A DNA stretch of 64,000 nucleotides from Bugulina stolonifera (taxonomy: Eukaryota > Bryozoa > Gymnolaemata > Cheilostomatida > Bugulidae): positions 25,234,429-25,298,428 of the forward strand of contig OW285187.1 of NCBI GenBank assembly GCA_935421135.1, written 5' to 3'. This document shows positions 22,001 through 37,000 of this stretch, in pieces (positions within the stretch are counted from its first letter, which is position 1; each line of letters opens with the position of its first letter). The translations under genes were made by a program, and so were the position numbers. The notes beneath the pieces are model-generated. The model was not told where the DNA came from. It did not search any database and saw only the letters and a list, made by a program, of their open reading frames with translations.

Positions 22001-25000
22001 TCCACCACCCCTTATGGAAAACTTAGTCCTGAATCGTCATTAAAGATCACTCAGCTATCATTCGAGGAGGCTCTTACCACAGGGTTTAATATTAGTATAG
22101 ATGTTCTCTCTGGCAGTAATCTTACCTTGAACATAGACTGGGGAGATGGCAGTATTGAACCCATAACCTCTTTACCTGCTGAACTAAACCATGTCTACGT
22201 TACGGGTGGTGACTACAAGGTCACCGTAATCGCTTCTTCACCCTTAAGGTAGGTACATGGTTTAGTTAATCTATCCACTCTCAATAGTATTAGCGATATA
22301 CAAGCAATATACATGGAAATCTTGTGAAAGTGCGAGTTTGCTATGCTATATAACGTGCATATTCATGGAGCCAAAGAGAAACTGTAATGAATTATTGTAT
22401 ACTGGTTTGACTTGTGTACTAGGGTGGATCAGATTGCGGCTTTCAATGGGATTCTGTCATTTGAAGAGTCTGGTAAGAACTAGAGGTTGAGTTTAAATCA
22501 GTTCATGTTGTGATGTTCATTTGCAGGAAGACAGTGACTCTATCTGCGGACCTAGTAATAATCACACCTATTCCTAATGACCTTGAGCTTCTGGCAATCA
22601 GCGACTACTACACAGACACCGACAGCCTTGCTGTCCTTTACAAAGTGGTAGACAAGAATTTCGGCAATCCACCATTTCTACATGTCCCAAACCATGTAAG
22701 TGGGATTGGATGTTAGTTTTTACAATGTACAATGTAGCTAATCTTTGTTTAATCAATTGAAAAGAAATCTGTGTATGATTCATGAATTGTCTTACTTCTG
22801 CTGCTGCTTTTGAAGACCGAGGGTTTGACTCAGCCTATATACATGTACAAGCTCAGTTTTTCAGATTCCAAAGATCACCGACTTTTTTTTGCAACTGTAT
22901 TCAATACAGTTAGTAGACATAAAGTAGCCTACAACTAGGTTGTGATTTGTTTATGTTGTGTACAGGTTACTATGGTGATAAATGGTGGAGATGGTAACCA
23001 TATAACAATCTCATCAGCTCGACTGAATACTGTGTATGTTTATGAATATGACAATGCAGTATCTGTGAACGTAACGGCTGTGCTAACTAATCCTATTGGT
23101 CAATCCATTGCCGTACACATGTGGAAGGAGATGATGTGGCCAATCATCGACTTGTATCTAGAGGTAAGTAGAGAAAGAATCTAATTGAGTGATTTAGGAT
23201 ACAATGTCATGCTCGACGTAGATTTTTCAGTTGAATATGACACTGTTAGTAAATGACGTATTTTGGATGAATGTACACGCCTCAGACTTCAAATCCAGTT
23301 ACCAGGTACCAGTTACCAATATTGTTAATCGTTAGGCATCTATAGGTTATCAATGTGGGGCAAGGGAGACAGATCTCATTATTTCATGTCGTGTTCTACT
23401 TTGGCGAACTACCGTATCTATAGTCATTTTTGCAACTTGCGTAATATTTCCCTAGCAGTAAATACTGCCCTTACTTCAAATTTCCTGAAATAATGCCAAA
23501 ATGAAATGCTAGTTGTTGCTGTACAAGCAGAAGTAATATACTGATGCAATCTTTAGGTGATACCGAAGCATGCTGTAGTTAACAAACCCATAAACATTTC
23601 TGTCTCCATGCTGAAAGGTGACTATGTGAACATAACATGGAACTTTGGAGACGGGAGTTCACCCATTGCAATCTCAAATGGTGGTAAGCTGAATTCAATT
23701 AGCATTATCTTAGCAACTTACTCCAATAAAACTTTTTGAACACCATTTTTGCTTTACACACTGTAATCCCTGGTTACACCTCAACTAAGAGACTTTCCAA
23801 TAAACGGGCAAAAGAACAAGTTTGTTTGGCAATGACTTGTTATTTCATATCTGAACAAGCAGTGAACGGTTTAAAGCTTTATTGCATTGGTGCATGTATT
23901 TGTTACCAAAGTTGTCACAGATGTGAAGTACCCCATAATCCCTTTATATATTTTTGGCACATTCGAGTTGTCTTCCCTTCAATCGGGCGTCTGCCGTGCC
24001 AAAGACTGTATAAACGGTCAGCAATATACTAACTTATGTAGCCATTGTGCATATTTATTCTAATGTGCCGTCTTCCATTCCTTTCAAATGACTATAATCC
24101 ATGATGAATAATAAGACGAGACGCAATATAAAAATGCGTCTCGTCTTATTGCTCATCGTTAAGATACTCGCTCACACTAACATTTTCCACTATAATCCAT
24201 GTTTAATATAGTCAACTCTTTGAGATAACATGTGCCATATTGAAGGGGAGGAAACTCCATTCCGGCCCAAGTTGCTAGTTTTAGAAAATTTATTGTTAGC
24301 ATCCATTTATATAGGTAATCTTATAGGGTAAAAATGTGTTATATATCAGTTCATCTTTCAACTTTTTAGTCCAACTTACATCAAATGTTCAATCTCATAC
24401 ATACACTGCCGTGGGGAGTTTTGTTGCGAGTATAATAGCAGCCAACCCGATGGGGGCTACCACTATGACCTACGATATTTATGTGCAGAAACCAGTGCTG
24501 CCGGGCATGTTTACTGTCAGCACTAATGCTCCTGTCGTATTCCCAGGTATGTGCAGAAAATATGTTATTGGTTAAAGGTTAGGTGGAAACCGAATGTAAA
24601 TATGTATATAAACTTGAAATGATGAAATTATTTCTACTATGGTTGATAAGTTAAACAAAGCGTCTTTATTACTGTGTACTTTGACCAAAATCTTATCTTC
24701 TAAGGAATACCTCTGCATCCACAGTTTAACTGAAATTGCATCCTAATAGAAGTGTAAAATTCAATGTGCAATGCCTTAGTTGGACTTTGTTTCTGATTTG
24801 CAGAAGTTGTATTGTTTTATGTAGTGACAATGTGAGCTCAGGAGTGCACAAGCTCAAAGATTTTTTTCTCTTAGTGTAGGTTGAAAATAGATAGTCAACA
24901 GATGAATACATTATATAATGTGATAAAAAGTATGTTACATGTCCTATCATTGCTGGAATTCATCGATATTTTTAGCTTTGTAGAATTCATAGGACTATTT

Positions 25001-28000
25001 TAACAACTGTTGGCTTCACCTTTTTCTATTTGAAGACATTTTAGAAGTGACTGTTCTGTATAATGGTATCCCTGTTGAGTACCCTACGTCCCTCACTATC
25101 ATGGTGGACTATGGAGATGGTCACTTTATAGAAGAGGAACTTCTGCAGCTGGCTAACCGGTCCACTTCATACTCCATGAATTTCTCATCACCTGGTATAT
25201 ACGTGGGCTTTGTTAAACTACACAACCTTGCATCTTCCATAGAGTTTCCACTGCAGGTGAGTAAGTGTGTTAAGTGTCGGCCATCTTTAATATCGTTTCA
25301 CTGGACTTAATAATAATATCCATGGCGCCAAACACAATTCTTCAACATGGCTGCCCAATAGCAGACTTAGTCGAGGGGTCACCACTGCTCCTAGAGCTGG
25401 ATATTATTATAGTTCGATATGGCACAGAGGGAAAGCTTCTTCGGGGCAATACCTCCAGGTCTTTGGCGGGACTCGAACCCACATCCTTGCAGATAACTTG
25501 CGTGATTGCTGCAAGACCAGAGTGACTAGGGCTGGACCACTCAGCCACCAACACTTCACAAGGTGTGAATATACTTCGGTGTGTTGATGTTATTCATATT
25601 GTAAGCAATACAACTGTTGCAGATGAACAGTGTGGAACTGATAAAGAATGTGTCTATGAAGGTTCTATGGCAGCCAAAAGCTCCGAAGAACGCAGCTCCA
25701 CGACTCGGCCTTGGAAGTAATTCAGATGTGTTTCCTCTCAACTTTCCAATCATTTATCATGTGAAAGTAGCAAAAGGTGATTGTTGAATATGTTGTATAA
25801 TATGTTAATAGCTCCAAATCTTATCTGTTGTAGACAGAAAAATGCTGTCTAATGATTAAAATTCACAGACACTTGACTAAATATATCGTCATTAGTATTA
25901 GCTGCATTTTCGTAAACGATAGCTCGGCTGTGTCAATTTTCTTGTGAATTAGAATATTAGGGAGTATTGTCAGTGCATTGCATCAACAACCCTGCACAGT
26001 ACTTTATTGACAACATAAAAGTAATAAAGATATAAAACAAACTCATAATCTAGAATGTTCTGTTTACAAGGTGCTCCGATAGTGTATGAGGTGTATACTG
26101 AATACGTGCAGACTGGTATGGTGGATGTTGTTACATACAGCAAAACTCCAATAACTGTAAACATGATAGAGGTATTACTGTCTACTATACTGTGTACTAT
26201 TATACATTATTATGATGTATAAAACATAATGAGTAAATTATATGCAGTGCAGTGTGTTGTGTATATAGACTGTATGTAACCTTGTTGGCTGTAGAAGTTG
26301 GGCTGTGTTTGGCCCGAATTTTACTGCTCTGTGCAGTTTCCGTTCACCTACTTCTACGTAGAAAAGGAAATCTATGGTTACACCATTCTACCTAGGGAGT
26401 CGTCTTAGATGACATGGTCAACGAGAATATATGTCATTAGTTGGGAATCATCATCCCCTTTGATTTACTGAAATCATTCAACATTTCTTTGTTGATAATC
26501 TAGCCTTCTGTCAACACTAAAATGATAAATTTATGTTTGTAATTATAATAATGACCTCTACATGGTAAGTTCTAATCTTCAGGCAGGGGTATATAATGTG
26601 ACGGTGAAAGCGGTAAATGAATTGAGTTCTCAGTCAGTGTCAAAGTTGTTCACTATGCAAGCTTCAACTGACCTATCGGAATCCTCCATCATGTATGTCA
26701 AGTTCGGCCATAACAACAGTCTTGTACCTTCTTCCACAACTACTGTGCCAGGAGAACCAAAGCTATTCTCTGTCAATCTGAAATCTAAGTGCATGGATTG
26801 CTGTCTGACTGTAGACTTTGGTGATGGCTCTCCAGTCGAATATTTCAGGTATCATTAATATGTACTCTAGTTCACATTTAGCTGAAGCGATACTATTTCA
26901 GTAAATGTTGCTTTTGCATAATGTTATGTATTTTACTGTCGGTCGTTATTATGGCATTTGCATTTTTGTAGCAGGTAAAAACTGCATAACTTTTCTCACC
27001 GTGAAATAATATTCCACAAAGTTGAACCTGCTGTTAGTGATGCTATTCTAATGCCTATGTATTACACATCAATCTATCTTGTTACATGGTACTGTGTACA
27101 AGCATGGTGTAATAGTTGGAAATTAGCTAACCATTGGTGTAACTAAAGACGTTCTAAAAAACAGTATTTCCAGATGATGTGTCTTTCCAATGATCTGTTT
27201 TTTTTAAGAATGACTTCCGACTTTCTTTCCAGCTCGTATAAAATTGTGAATAACACATTCTGTGGAGCCGGCATATCAGATGTTAAGCCAATCACGATTC
27301 CTCTGATACTTAACCACACCTACATAGAACAAGGAGCCTATGATCTCTCTTTGACTTTAGACAACCCGTTTACTGGCAGGAAAATGGTTACCAAGACTTT
27401 TGCCATATCCAAGAGAGACTGCCACCAACCAGAGCTGTTTATTGGTATGATATAAAATATGTTTATACCATGTACAATGTATCCGAGTATAGTTGAGTGT
27501 ACATGTATAATATTATATTATCCTTGTTAGTCTAACAACTGCCCCAAAAGTATCCACTTGATGAGTCACTGGTGTAGTAGCGTTTGAGCTGTCTTGTCTT
27601 TAGTTTGCTTCACTCCCAGGGTATCAGATTTATGGCAACAATAAGCTGTCTATAATAATGGAGACGATAACTTCCATGTTGTATAATATTGAAATTACTA
27701 ATATACAAATGTAACTATAACTTACAGTTAACTCATAATTAGCAGCACATTTTAATGGGAGCTAATTTTTAGTTTTGGAATAGCCATTGTTAACCATAAT
27801 ATCATATATGTAATGCAGGCGTACATGGATATTCTCTTAATGTTATGCAAATGCAGTGCATTTTAATTTTATAACATAATATATAGCATTTTAGGCTACA
27901 TCATAATTTTATTAAATTATATATTTACAGAGAACCAGAGGGACAGTTATTTGGATGCAGAGAAGAGATACAAGTCTGCATTGTCCTCTACTCACGCTCA

Positions 28001-31000
28001 CACTATATTAGTATGTAGCGATACCTTAGTCAACTCAAAGATGTGGAAGGTTAGAACAGATTATCGTCTGCTATCAGTAGTTTGTTGCCTGTTGGCAATG
28101 CTTATGCCTGTGTAGTTGTTCTGCTCAATGGCACTTATATAGTACCTCTCTGGTCAGACAGCCTACCACAAGTCATAAAAAGAGCAGATAACTTCGGTTT
28201 ATGACCACCAATGTTGTTCCATACCAAATGGCATACAACCATAGATTGCCTGAAAACAAGTTTCTCCAATGTTATGCTGTTGTAGATATTCCATAGCAAA
28301 ATTCTGGTATTCTGGGCTACATTGCGTAAATACATGCAGTTGTCATCTCTCTTTGCTTGAGTATGCACATACACTGAATATGTTACTAGTTACTACTATA
28401 TATAATGTATTTTTACCAAAGAATTTATTTTTGAACAGTCAGAGACTTGTTTCAAATCCATGAAAATACCAGTCCCTGACCGGGGTTTGAACCTGGGGCC
28501 TCTACGACACCTAATCGCCTAGCACAGTGAACAGAACATGCTACCCACTACACCAGCTCAGCAACCTTAAGAAAGGAAGCTTCACTAGTGAGCAGTAACA
28601 TGCTCTGAGCGAACTGCACACGAGGCACCCCTCTTATTATGGTCACCATGCGCCTTATATGATGTTAAGGGGTTTGGCCATTTACATATATATATATATA
28701 TATGATGTATTTTTAACTCTAAATTAATTGCAGCCAAAACTCCAACTTAACATTTATGAATTCAGGATGTTTACAATGTCTACTGCAAGCTGATGAATGC
28801 TCTGTTTCTCATGTCAGTTTATGACCATAGTCTATATATTCAGGCGTATCTGTTAGAAGATGAATCTGGAGAGATCATTGAAGATATAGATCTAAGTGTT
28901 CTCTCTACATACACTACGGCTCAGTTGGTTCTACCTCCCATGTTTCTCGACTATGGTCTCTATGAGCTGAAGTACATGGTGTCTATGAGCCATGGAGCAG
29001 ATGGTGTTCCCTTTAGTGCCAATGCGTCCACTTTCATACAGATAGTCAGGTACAAACACTGTTGTTACTCTCATAGGAAACATGTGATTAGACTGATTGT
29101 CATACGTCCATTTGTAGTGGAGGTATTATATTAGGGATGGTTTTGTAGTTAGCCAAACATTGTGACATGTATGTCAGTATGTACCAGATGACAGGGTCTT
29201 GACAAACATTTTGTAATACTAAATATAAATTTATATCGCATTTGTTTAAAATCCCAAAACTAGAGTTGCAATGCAGAAATGAACTTGGCTGGCATTTGCT
29301 GATGTTTTAGGTCTAACCTTGTAACTCGAATGGTGTATGGTGGACTGTCTGCCGTTAAGAGAGGTATGAATCAAATTATTTTATTGGAGGCTGACCGATT
29401 CACAATAGATCCTGATTTACCGATGAATGAGCCTGCGGTAAGCACACTTAATTATACTGACAGACCTGCAGGTAATGTGATAATATGACATGTATATGCA
29501 GCTACCCTTACAGGGCCGTAATAGCCTGGAGGGGAGGGGGGGGGCAAGGTGGGCATTTCCCTCCCCAGAAATCTCTCAAAACTACAGATATGAATTGATG
29601 AAAGTTTGCAGACTGCAGCTACCAAACATATAAAATGGAGTATTTTGAGCATGAACACTCACAATTTATTGAGCATTATTAGAAGTTGCCCTCTCTCAAA
29701 GAAACTTCCTCTCCTTTTTTCTCCTGGGAGAAAGAGGAAGATCACTTGAGAGTGGACAACTTCTAATTGTGATCTATAGGTTTCCGAGTACCCATGATTA
29801 TGAGACTAAATTTGAGGATGATAAGTACATGTATATATATATCACTTAGATTATTAAACTAAATTACTAACAAGTATATGTAGATTAAATAATACATTCT
29901 AGTTTTGTAATATTTCTAGTTAATATTTTTTTAGAATCTGATTGCATTTGAATGGTTCTGCCGAAGAGTGGGCGAGCTGCTTCCTGTAAATCCAGTTGAT
30001 GGTAAACTATTGCGTCATCCTATTCACCGCGTAAGAAATGCAAGGGAGGTTACTCCTGATGCAGGTGGATGCTATGGTGAAGGTGAGATATAATAGGCTA
30101 TATAATAAATAGGATATCGTATCAGATAAGTACATGTAAGTACTAGTTCAATTTGCTTGTATGTAAAATCTTTGTGTGGAGTTGTCATGTCCCTCCCAAA
30201 GCATGACAACTCCACATACATGCTCACATTATTTGAACTAAATAATATAATAAGATATTAGTGTGTGATATAGATTATGCAACATGTAATTATTGTCTGT
30301 GTAACTTACTTGTAATATTCAAACAAACCATTGAGAGTTTGTTAAATTTGTTGAGTCAGATTAGCCCGTACGGACACTTTTATAAGCTAGCTGATTTCAA
30401 GGTGGAGAATTTAATTGTTATTTTACTTAAATGTCCCTGTCAGTGTACTTACGGCTAATTGCGTATTGTATTTGGTAAGGTAGAGTGAGATCACAGAATT
30501 TACAATATTTATATACTGCCTGACATGGCATTGAAGGAGCAATACAATTTGTTCTGAACTGTCCAGTAAACTGCTGCATATCTGGTTAATAGGCCCAGGG
30601 AGGTTGGATCTACACACTGGTGCTGTGAGGGTCAACTCATCCTTCCTCTTACCTGGTATGCACTATGAGTTTGTTGTCATGGTAACAAGCTCAGACTATC
30701 GTATGGGGACAGCTTCCCTGCAGGTAGAAATAGTAGAAGAATCAGAGTTACCTGTAGTGGCTATAAGGTAAACATCACTAATTCACAACCTGCCCCTCTT
30801 TACATTTTGCTTTATTATTGTATTGTGGATGTGTGATATATAACATAGTTTTTATTTCACCAAGGCTTCCTTAATACTAAATCATCAAATCAGATTATCA
30901 AGTAATATAATAATTGTTCTATATGCAATCATAAAAAATAAAATTCTGAAATGCAGCATACCGAAGGCTAATGTACATTTACAATGAAATTAGAACGTTT

Positions 31001-34000
31001 TGCACTGAAGACGTAAACTGGCCAAGTTGACCAGCTCAACATGTGCTTACAGGTGCGCTGAAGGAGGTGTATGCAAACAAGTGACAGGTGGTCAACAGGT
31101 GAACCCAACTAATAACCTAGGACTATATGCGCAGTGCTTAATATCCAACTGCAGGTTCCCCAGGTATCACTGGACTGTGTGGTATATGGATGAATTCCAG
31201 TTCTGGATGAAGATCCCTAATGCAGAGCAATATATTAGAGGTATAGTTTGCTATTTATTGATATGAATACTCAATTAAATTATAGAGTTACATTATACAT
31301 GTATAACCCACCATGTTACACTATGCTATGCTGTTTTCTGCTATGCTATTTGCAATGCAATGATATGCTTGGTGTGATGTACTGTTAAAATAGTTTGCTA
31401 CAATGTATGTATTTTGTTCTTAACAAATAGAAGTCATGTATTCGTTTCCTTATTCTATATCTTCCCTTTATTACAGGAATATATGGTAAGCTTATACGTA
31501 GACCTTATGGTCATTCTATCACTCAATTCATGTTCAGTTATGCCATTACTATCTGTTCCGTCTATCATATTGTCCATACTGTTGTACATAGTCAGATATA
31601 TAGTAAACATACTTGTAAAGATATAAATCCTTCCTCTTTCAAAGTTCAGTAATAACAAAGCAGTCAATTTTTAGGGACTATCTGGGAATATTCTTTGCCA
31701 ACTTTGTTGTTGTGCTTATGTAGTTTCTGAATTGTGTATAAACAAAATGGCAGCTGTAGCATGTGTGTTAACTGTGATATTAGACTAAGTTCCTTATCAT
31801 TTTTTCAGACTATAAGACATTTTTACAGGTCATTGGATGCAATCAAATCAATATTTAGTTTTAGTACAGCACTACATGTATATTATTGTTTACTATGTTC
31901 CAGGTAAGGAATCTCAAGGTATTGGAATCTCTGAATCACTATTTGCTAACCACCCTAAAGTTGACCAGTTCCAGTTTAGTCTGTCCTTTGAGGTTCTGTC
32001 AGGGAATAATGGTACACAGACTGGATTTGCAAGCCTAAATGTATTTGTTAATGACCCTCCATATGGTGGGAGTTGTTCCATCTCACCTAAGTATGTATCG
32101 TCCAGTGATATACCTTTCTATATTTCCTGCAAGAACTGGCTAGATGATCACGGGATCAAGCAGTACGAGGTGTATGGTAAGTAGAATGAGTATTCCATAG
32201 ACACTCCTAAACTATTGATCTTAATTTGAAGTTGTCTTCCCATATTGAACAACAGAGAGAGGACAACTTTGCATTATACCCTAAAACCAGAAATATTTCG
32301 AGTTTGCTAGTTTGCTAATCCTGGAGCAATTTACGATAGAAATATTTAGCAAGTTTGGTCTATCTTGGTCTATCGCGAAATTTGTTTAATTCCCAAAATT
32401 GATGCTTAAGCATATTTCAGCATTAAAACCAAGCTTAGCTAAGCTCTATGTTTACTCAGATTTAAACCCACTTACATACAGTACAAAACTACAGCTGACT
32501 CCTATATAGTGCAGTAAGCCCACCTGTGAGGTAAAGTAATTACTATAGCTTGTTAAAAAATCCTATGATTAAGCTCCCACTCTAGGCTACTTACCAATCA
32601 TGTTATAGCAAATACTTGCTGCTTTGTAAAATATTCAACTATGTATCATATAGCTATATAGCTGCATGTATGGTCTGTTTAAACCAGAAATTATTTAAAT
32701 CAGTTTGAAAGCAGATATTAATAGCGATGGAAATAATTTGTGAGTTTGTCACTCTGAAGTTCGCAAAAGCAAAAGTTAAAACTCGAAAAATGTATCTGCT
32801 TTTAGGTAATCAACAGCTTATGCGTGCCCAACAGTTGGGTTATTATTTCAAATGATGCTCTTGCACATGTATATATATGAGCATAAATTGCGCTATGTAC
32901 AACTTGTACATGACAATTATAATATCTTGTATCTTTGCTATCATATAGAACATCCAACATTATTGTACAATGTACATATTTACTATGCACTGTCGTACTA
33001 TTAGATGGACAATAAATTATGACTTGCAGCAAGTTATGGGAATACAACTACACTTCTACACTACAACAAGTATCTGCAGGACACTGAGCTCCGCCTCCCA
33101 TATGGTTACCCACACGAGGACTTCCTCTTAGCTATAGATATTAGAGTAGTGGATGTAGACAAATCATACACTATGTGGTCTCTTGGCCAAGTGAGAGTAA
33201 GTACAATGTTCTCCCCTATGAAGCGTATAGTCAGTGTTATACAATGTGTATAAATGTATGATATGACTAATGCACGGATGTCAGTTATAGAAGTATTTTT
33301 TCCTGCTGCTGCTCTTAGTGCTTGTTGGTCATGGTTGTATTTATCACATAAGTCTCCCCAATTTAAATATAGTGTTGTATACAAATGAAACCTGCAGAAC
33401 TCAAACCGAAATGACTGGGTTACTGGTTGGAAACTGGTGGTCTTTAGCTAGATAGTGCTAAGAGGGAATAGATTGGTAAAAACTAACTCAAAATACCCAG
33501 TGTTGGTATGTCTGGACATATCGGCTATAATAGTGGTTTAGACAGCATAATATACTAGTGTGTTCATCTGTAGTTACTGCCAATTTTCTATTCTCGCATA
33601 ACCTTACATGTACATTGTATCTTTAACTTTGTATTGTCATATTAATGTTATTGAAGTATATACATGTATATATCCAAATGTATTATTTGTAAGTTATAAA
33701 ATAGATTATGTAGTCCAGTCTCCTGTTACAGGTTGAACGTGGCACAATGCTACAGGTGTACCATGATATCTATACCTTGTTTGATGACACTCATGGGCTA
33801 GATGTTGTGTTGCAAGGTGGGGAGATTAAGCAAGTAAGCATGGAAGTTTTACGAAAGGGAGCGCTTCTTGATGAACTGAGTTCGTTAATGGCTGCAGGTA
33901 AGGAACTAGTATAGATTAACGGGTTTCTCCCTTTCTTTCTCTCTTTTGAATACGTTGTACTAAACCAACCGACCATGTACTAACCTGCAATAAAGCGTAC

Positions 34001-37000
34001 TATAAAGTATAATTTACCTATCTCATGCTTTTTTTATCTTGTACATCTGCATTTACTAGCTTAACATGAAGGCTTATAGTACACAATACAAACGACTAGC
34101 AGTATATTGTCGTATTCTGTCTTGTTTTCAACTGCTCATATCTAGAGCTATTTATCGCTATTCTCTAATATGTTGAATGCATACCACTACCGCATCATGC
34201 AATAAGGTAAATGTATATGAACTGTAGCACAAACACTTACATGTATATTCTTATGTTATAGCATTACTTCAAGATTCGAGTGAGTTAAGGTTTGATAGCA
34301 ACTATCAGAGTGACTGGGGTAGCTATGATATCTTTGAGATCAGAAACCTTCTCAATGTAACTCATAACACTACGTCTGAAGAGGCTTGGCAAATTTATCA
34401 AGAGTTCAGAAATAAAATCTCCAAAGTAAGTAAATGGTTTGTATATTATTTAATAAGCTGTGCAGTGCTAATAAATTCTGATCTTACCGGAGCGTTATTA
34501 CTCGACAGTTGTATGTACAGTGTTACGTTGTGTTGTAAACAATTCATATTGATTATATTTGTTTAAATTTAAAACTTTATTTGCAAATTTGACTCAGTGT
34601 TTTCTAAAAGAGACATTCTTCACCCAAACATTTTGCCTGAGGTACTTTGGTCTTGGTATAAGTAATGCAAATGCACGGTTAACGTGGATTGTAAGCTGAT
34701 TTTACAGTTCTTCAGGTGAAAGTTGCTGAAAGAAAGTGCATTTACTACAATCTGCTATTGTGTCTCCATCTTTGTCTGCTTTAGATTCGCACCACGATGA
34801 TGTCATCACTAAACAAGATGGGCACAGGAAGTGTAGAGTCACTGACGCTGGTGTCTAGTGCTTTACAGTCGGTTACAGTGGCGTCCCCTGAGCTAACACG
34901 AGACTCACAGGAGAGCAGTCTGCTGCTGACAGAGCGGATGGTGGAGCAGATGTTGGAGAGGACAGCCGACAGCACACAGGAGGAGCTGATACAAGTGGCC
35001 ACTAGCCTACTCTATAGCATAGATAATGTCTTCCAAGTTAGTCATGTACATCAGCAATGTGCTGTTATCTGGCCATTTTCCAACTACAGATTGTTAGGGA
35101 TATGCATTTCATAAACTACATGACGTATTAAACTTTTGTCTTCGACTAGACTTTTGGTTGTTGGTGTTCTGGTGCGACAGGAAACCGATTTTCATATTTT
35201 GTATGAACTTGATGTTATACACAAAGTCATATCATACCAACACATATGTTTGAGACAGAAATAGTCTGTTTATGGATGAATAAGGTAGAGATGTAGTTAT
35301 GCTTGAGTGTCAGCTGTATCAATATTGTAATGGTTTCTGTGATTTGGTGCGGTCGTCCTTGGACGACTACCGACCCAGAAATGAAGTGCCTATGAGTGGT
35401 GCTAGGACTTCGCATTACATGAAAGATCGAGCGGTCTCAGTAGCCCAATAACTACCAGAGACGACCCATCTGGTCCCAAGTCTGACCTTCAGACTATACG
35501 TTGAAAGAGAGTGATCCGACCTAGTAGGCGGTTCGCTAAGCGAATGACCTGACAAAAGGAAGTGAAAGTCTCTGTATCAAGTATAGATGTGTCTTTATTG
35601 AAAGCCAAGTGAAGACTGAGACAATGAACAGTGAAACAATGCCCTTTATATAGTATAAGGACTTCCGGCCGACGTAGTGTCGGGAAAAGACGACGTAAGG
35701 TCGTCCGGAAGTTGCGCAACAACATGGCCGCCGGAAGCCCGGCGGCCGACCCAAAATAGGTCGGGTTCTACAAAAGTTGCTTATAATGGTCCAATTCATG
35801 TACAAAATGAATATCAAGTAATTCTGAGAGGTCGGGCCTCTGTACATGGGGATAAAAGGCATTAAAAGACTTAGTAATAATCATACAAGTATATACAATA
35901 ACATAGAGTAAAGTACAAGCAGATATATACATGTATGTGCACACAATAATGAGTGTCAGGTGTAGGCGACGACTGTGCGTACCATTACACTGCCCCCTCA
36001 CACTAGGTCATAGGTGTCTCTAGTGTTAAGTTTATAAGGGTACGGTATAGCGTAGACTCTCTGGAAACTACATCCAAATCTGCTTGTATCAGTTGGAGTT
36101 GCTGAGGGTGTTCCAGGTACTGGTTGGCTAGTGCACGAAGAGCTATTTCTCGAGTGTATAGAGGTTCTAAGTGCTGGCGTAGAGTGTCCCCCACTTGTTG
36201 TCGACTGGCAAGGTAGTGAATCCGTGGCTTAAGGTCAGCAAGCTGCTGTGAAAGCATGAGTGACGGATCTGGAGATGCAGGACATGTGGCATCCGACTGG
36301 ATTGGTACAGGAGATGCAGGCGGTGGGAGCGGGACGACAGGAGAGTCTGGAGAGGCTCGGGGCAGGCTTCTGGTGGGCACTTGTGGAGAGCAGTGTGGTG
36401 AAACTTCTAGGGTCGGCCTAGACTGCAGGGGTTCAATAAGTAGAACAGAAGAAGCTGCACATGGGACCTTAGATGGAGAGCCTTCATACAGGGTGCCCGA
36501 TTGAGAGGTAGGCATGCTCTTCCTGGGAGCGGGTCGTATCTTCCAAGAGGGTAGACGTCCGCGTCGGCCAGGGGAAGTAGCACGTACTTCGGAGGTACTG
36601 GTGGTAGGTCGCCATGGAGAAGGTCCAACAGGAGTAGCGGTAGGCGACGAAGAAGAGGAGGAGGTAGCATCAGAGGGTGCGGAGTCGGGCGTCTGCTCAG
36701 GAGATGGGGAAGGACTGTGCCGTCTTTTAGGAGGCCGTTTCCGCGTAATGGAAGTGCTAGGCAGGTAGACTGGCTTGTTGGTTCCCGATTGTCCGTCCAT
36801 GGTGGGACGACATGGTAGAAATGGTGGGGGATCCTTTACGCCCCACCATTTCATAAGAGCAGGATAGCTGGGCCCATCTGTAAGGAATAGACGTTTCCCA
36901 CAGATACTGGATCTCCGACTGAAGTGATGGCCCAGTGCATCACGGCTAACAGAACTGCGTCCGCATCGACAGTAAAAGCGTGCGAAGTGTTGCCATATGT

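Noticed and set aside
25440..25556. Functional tRNA-Leu/Ser gene on the minus strand
   Set aside because: Boxes A and B are perfect but the acceptor stem pairs only about 5 of 7 and the anticodon arm does not fold clearly; a SINE head or tRNA pseudogene fits better.
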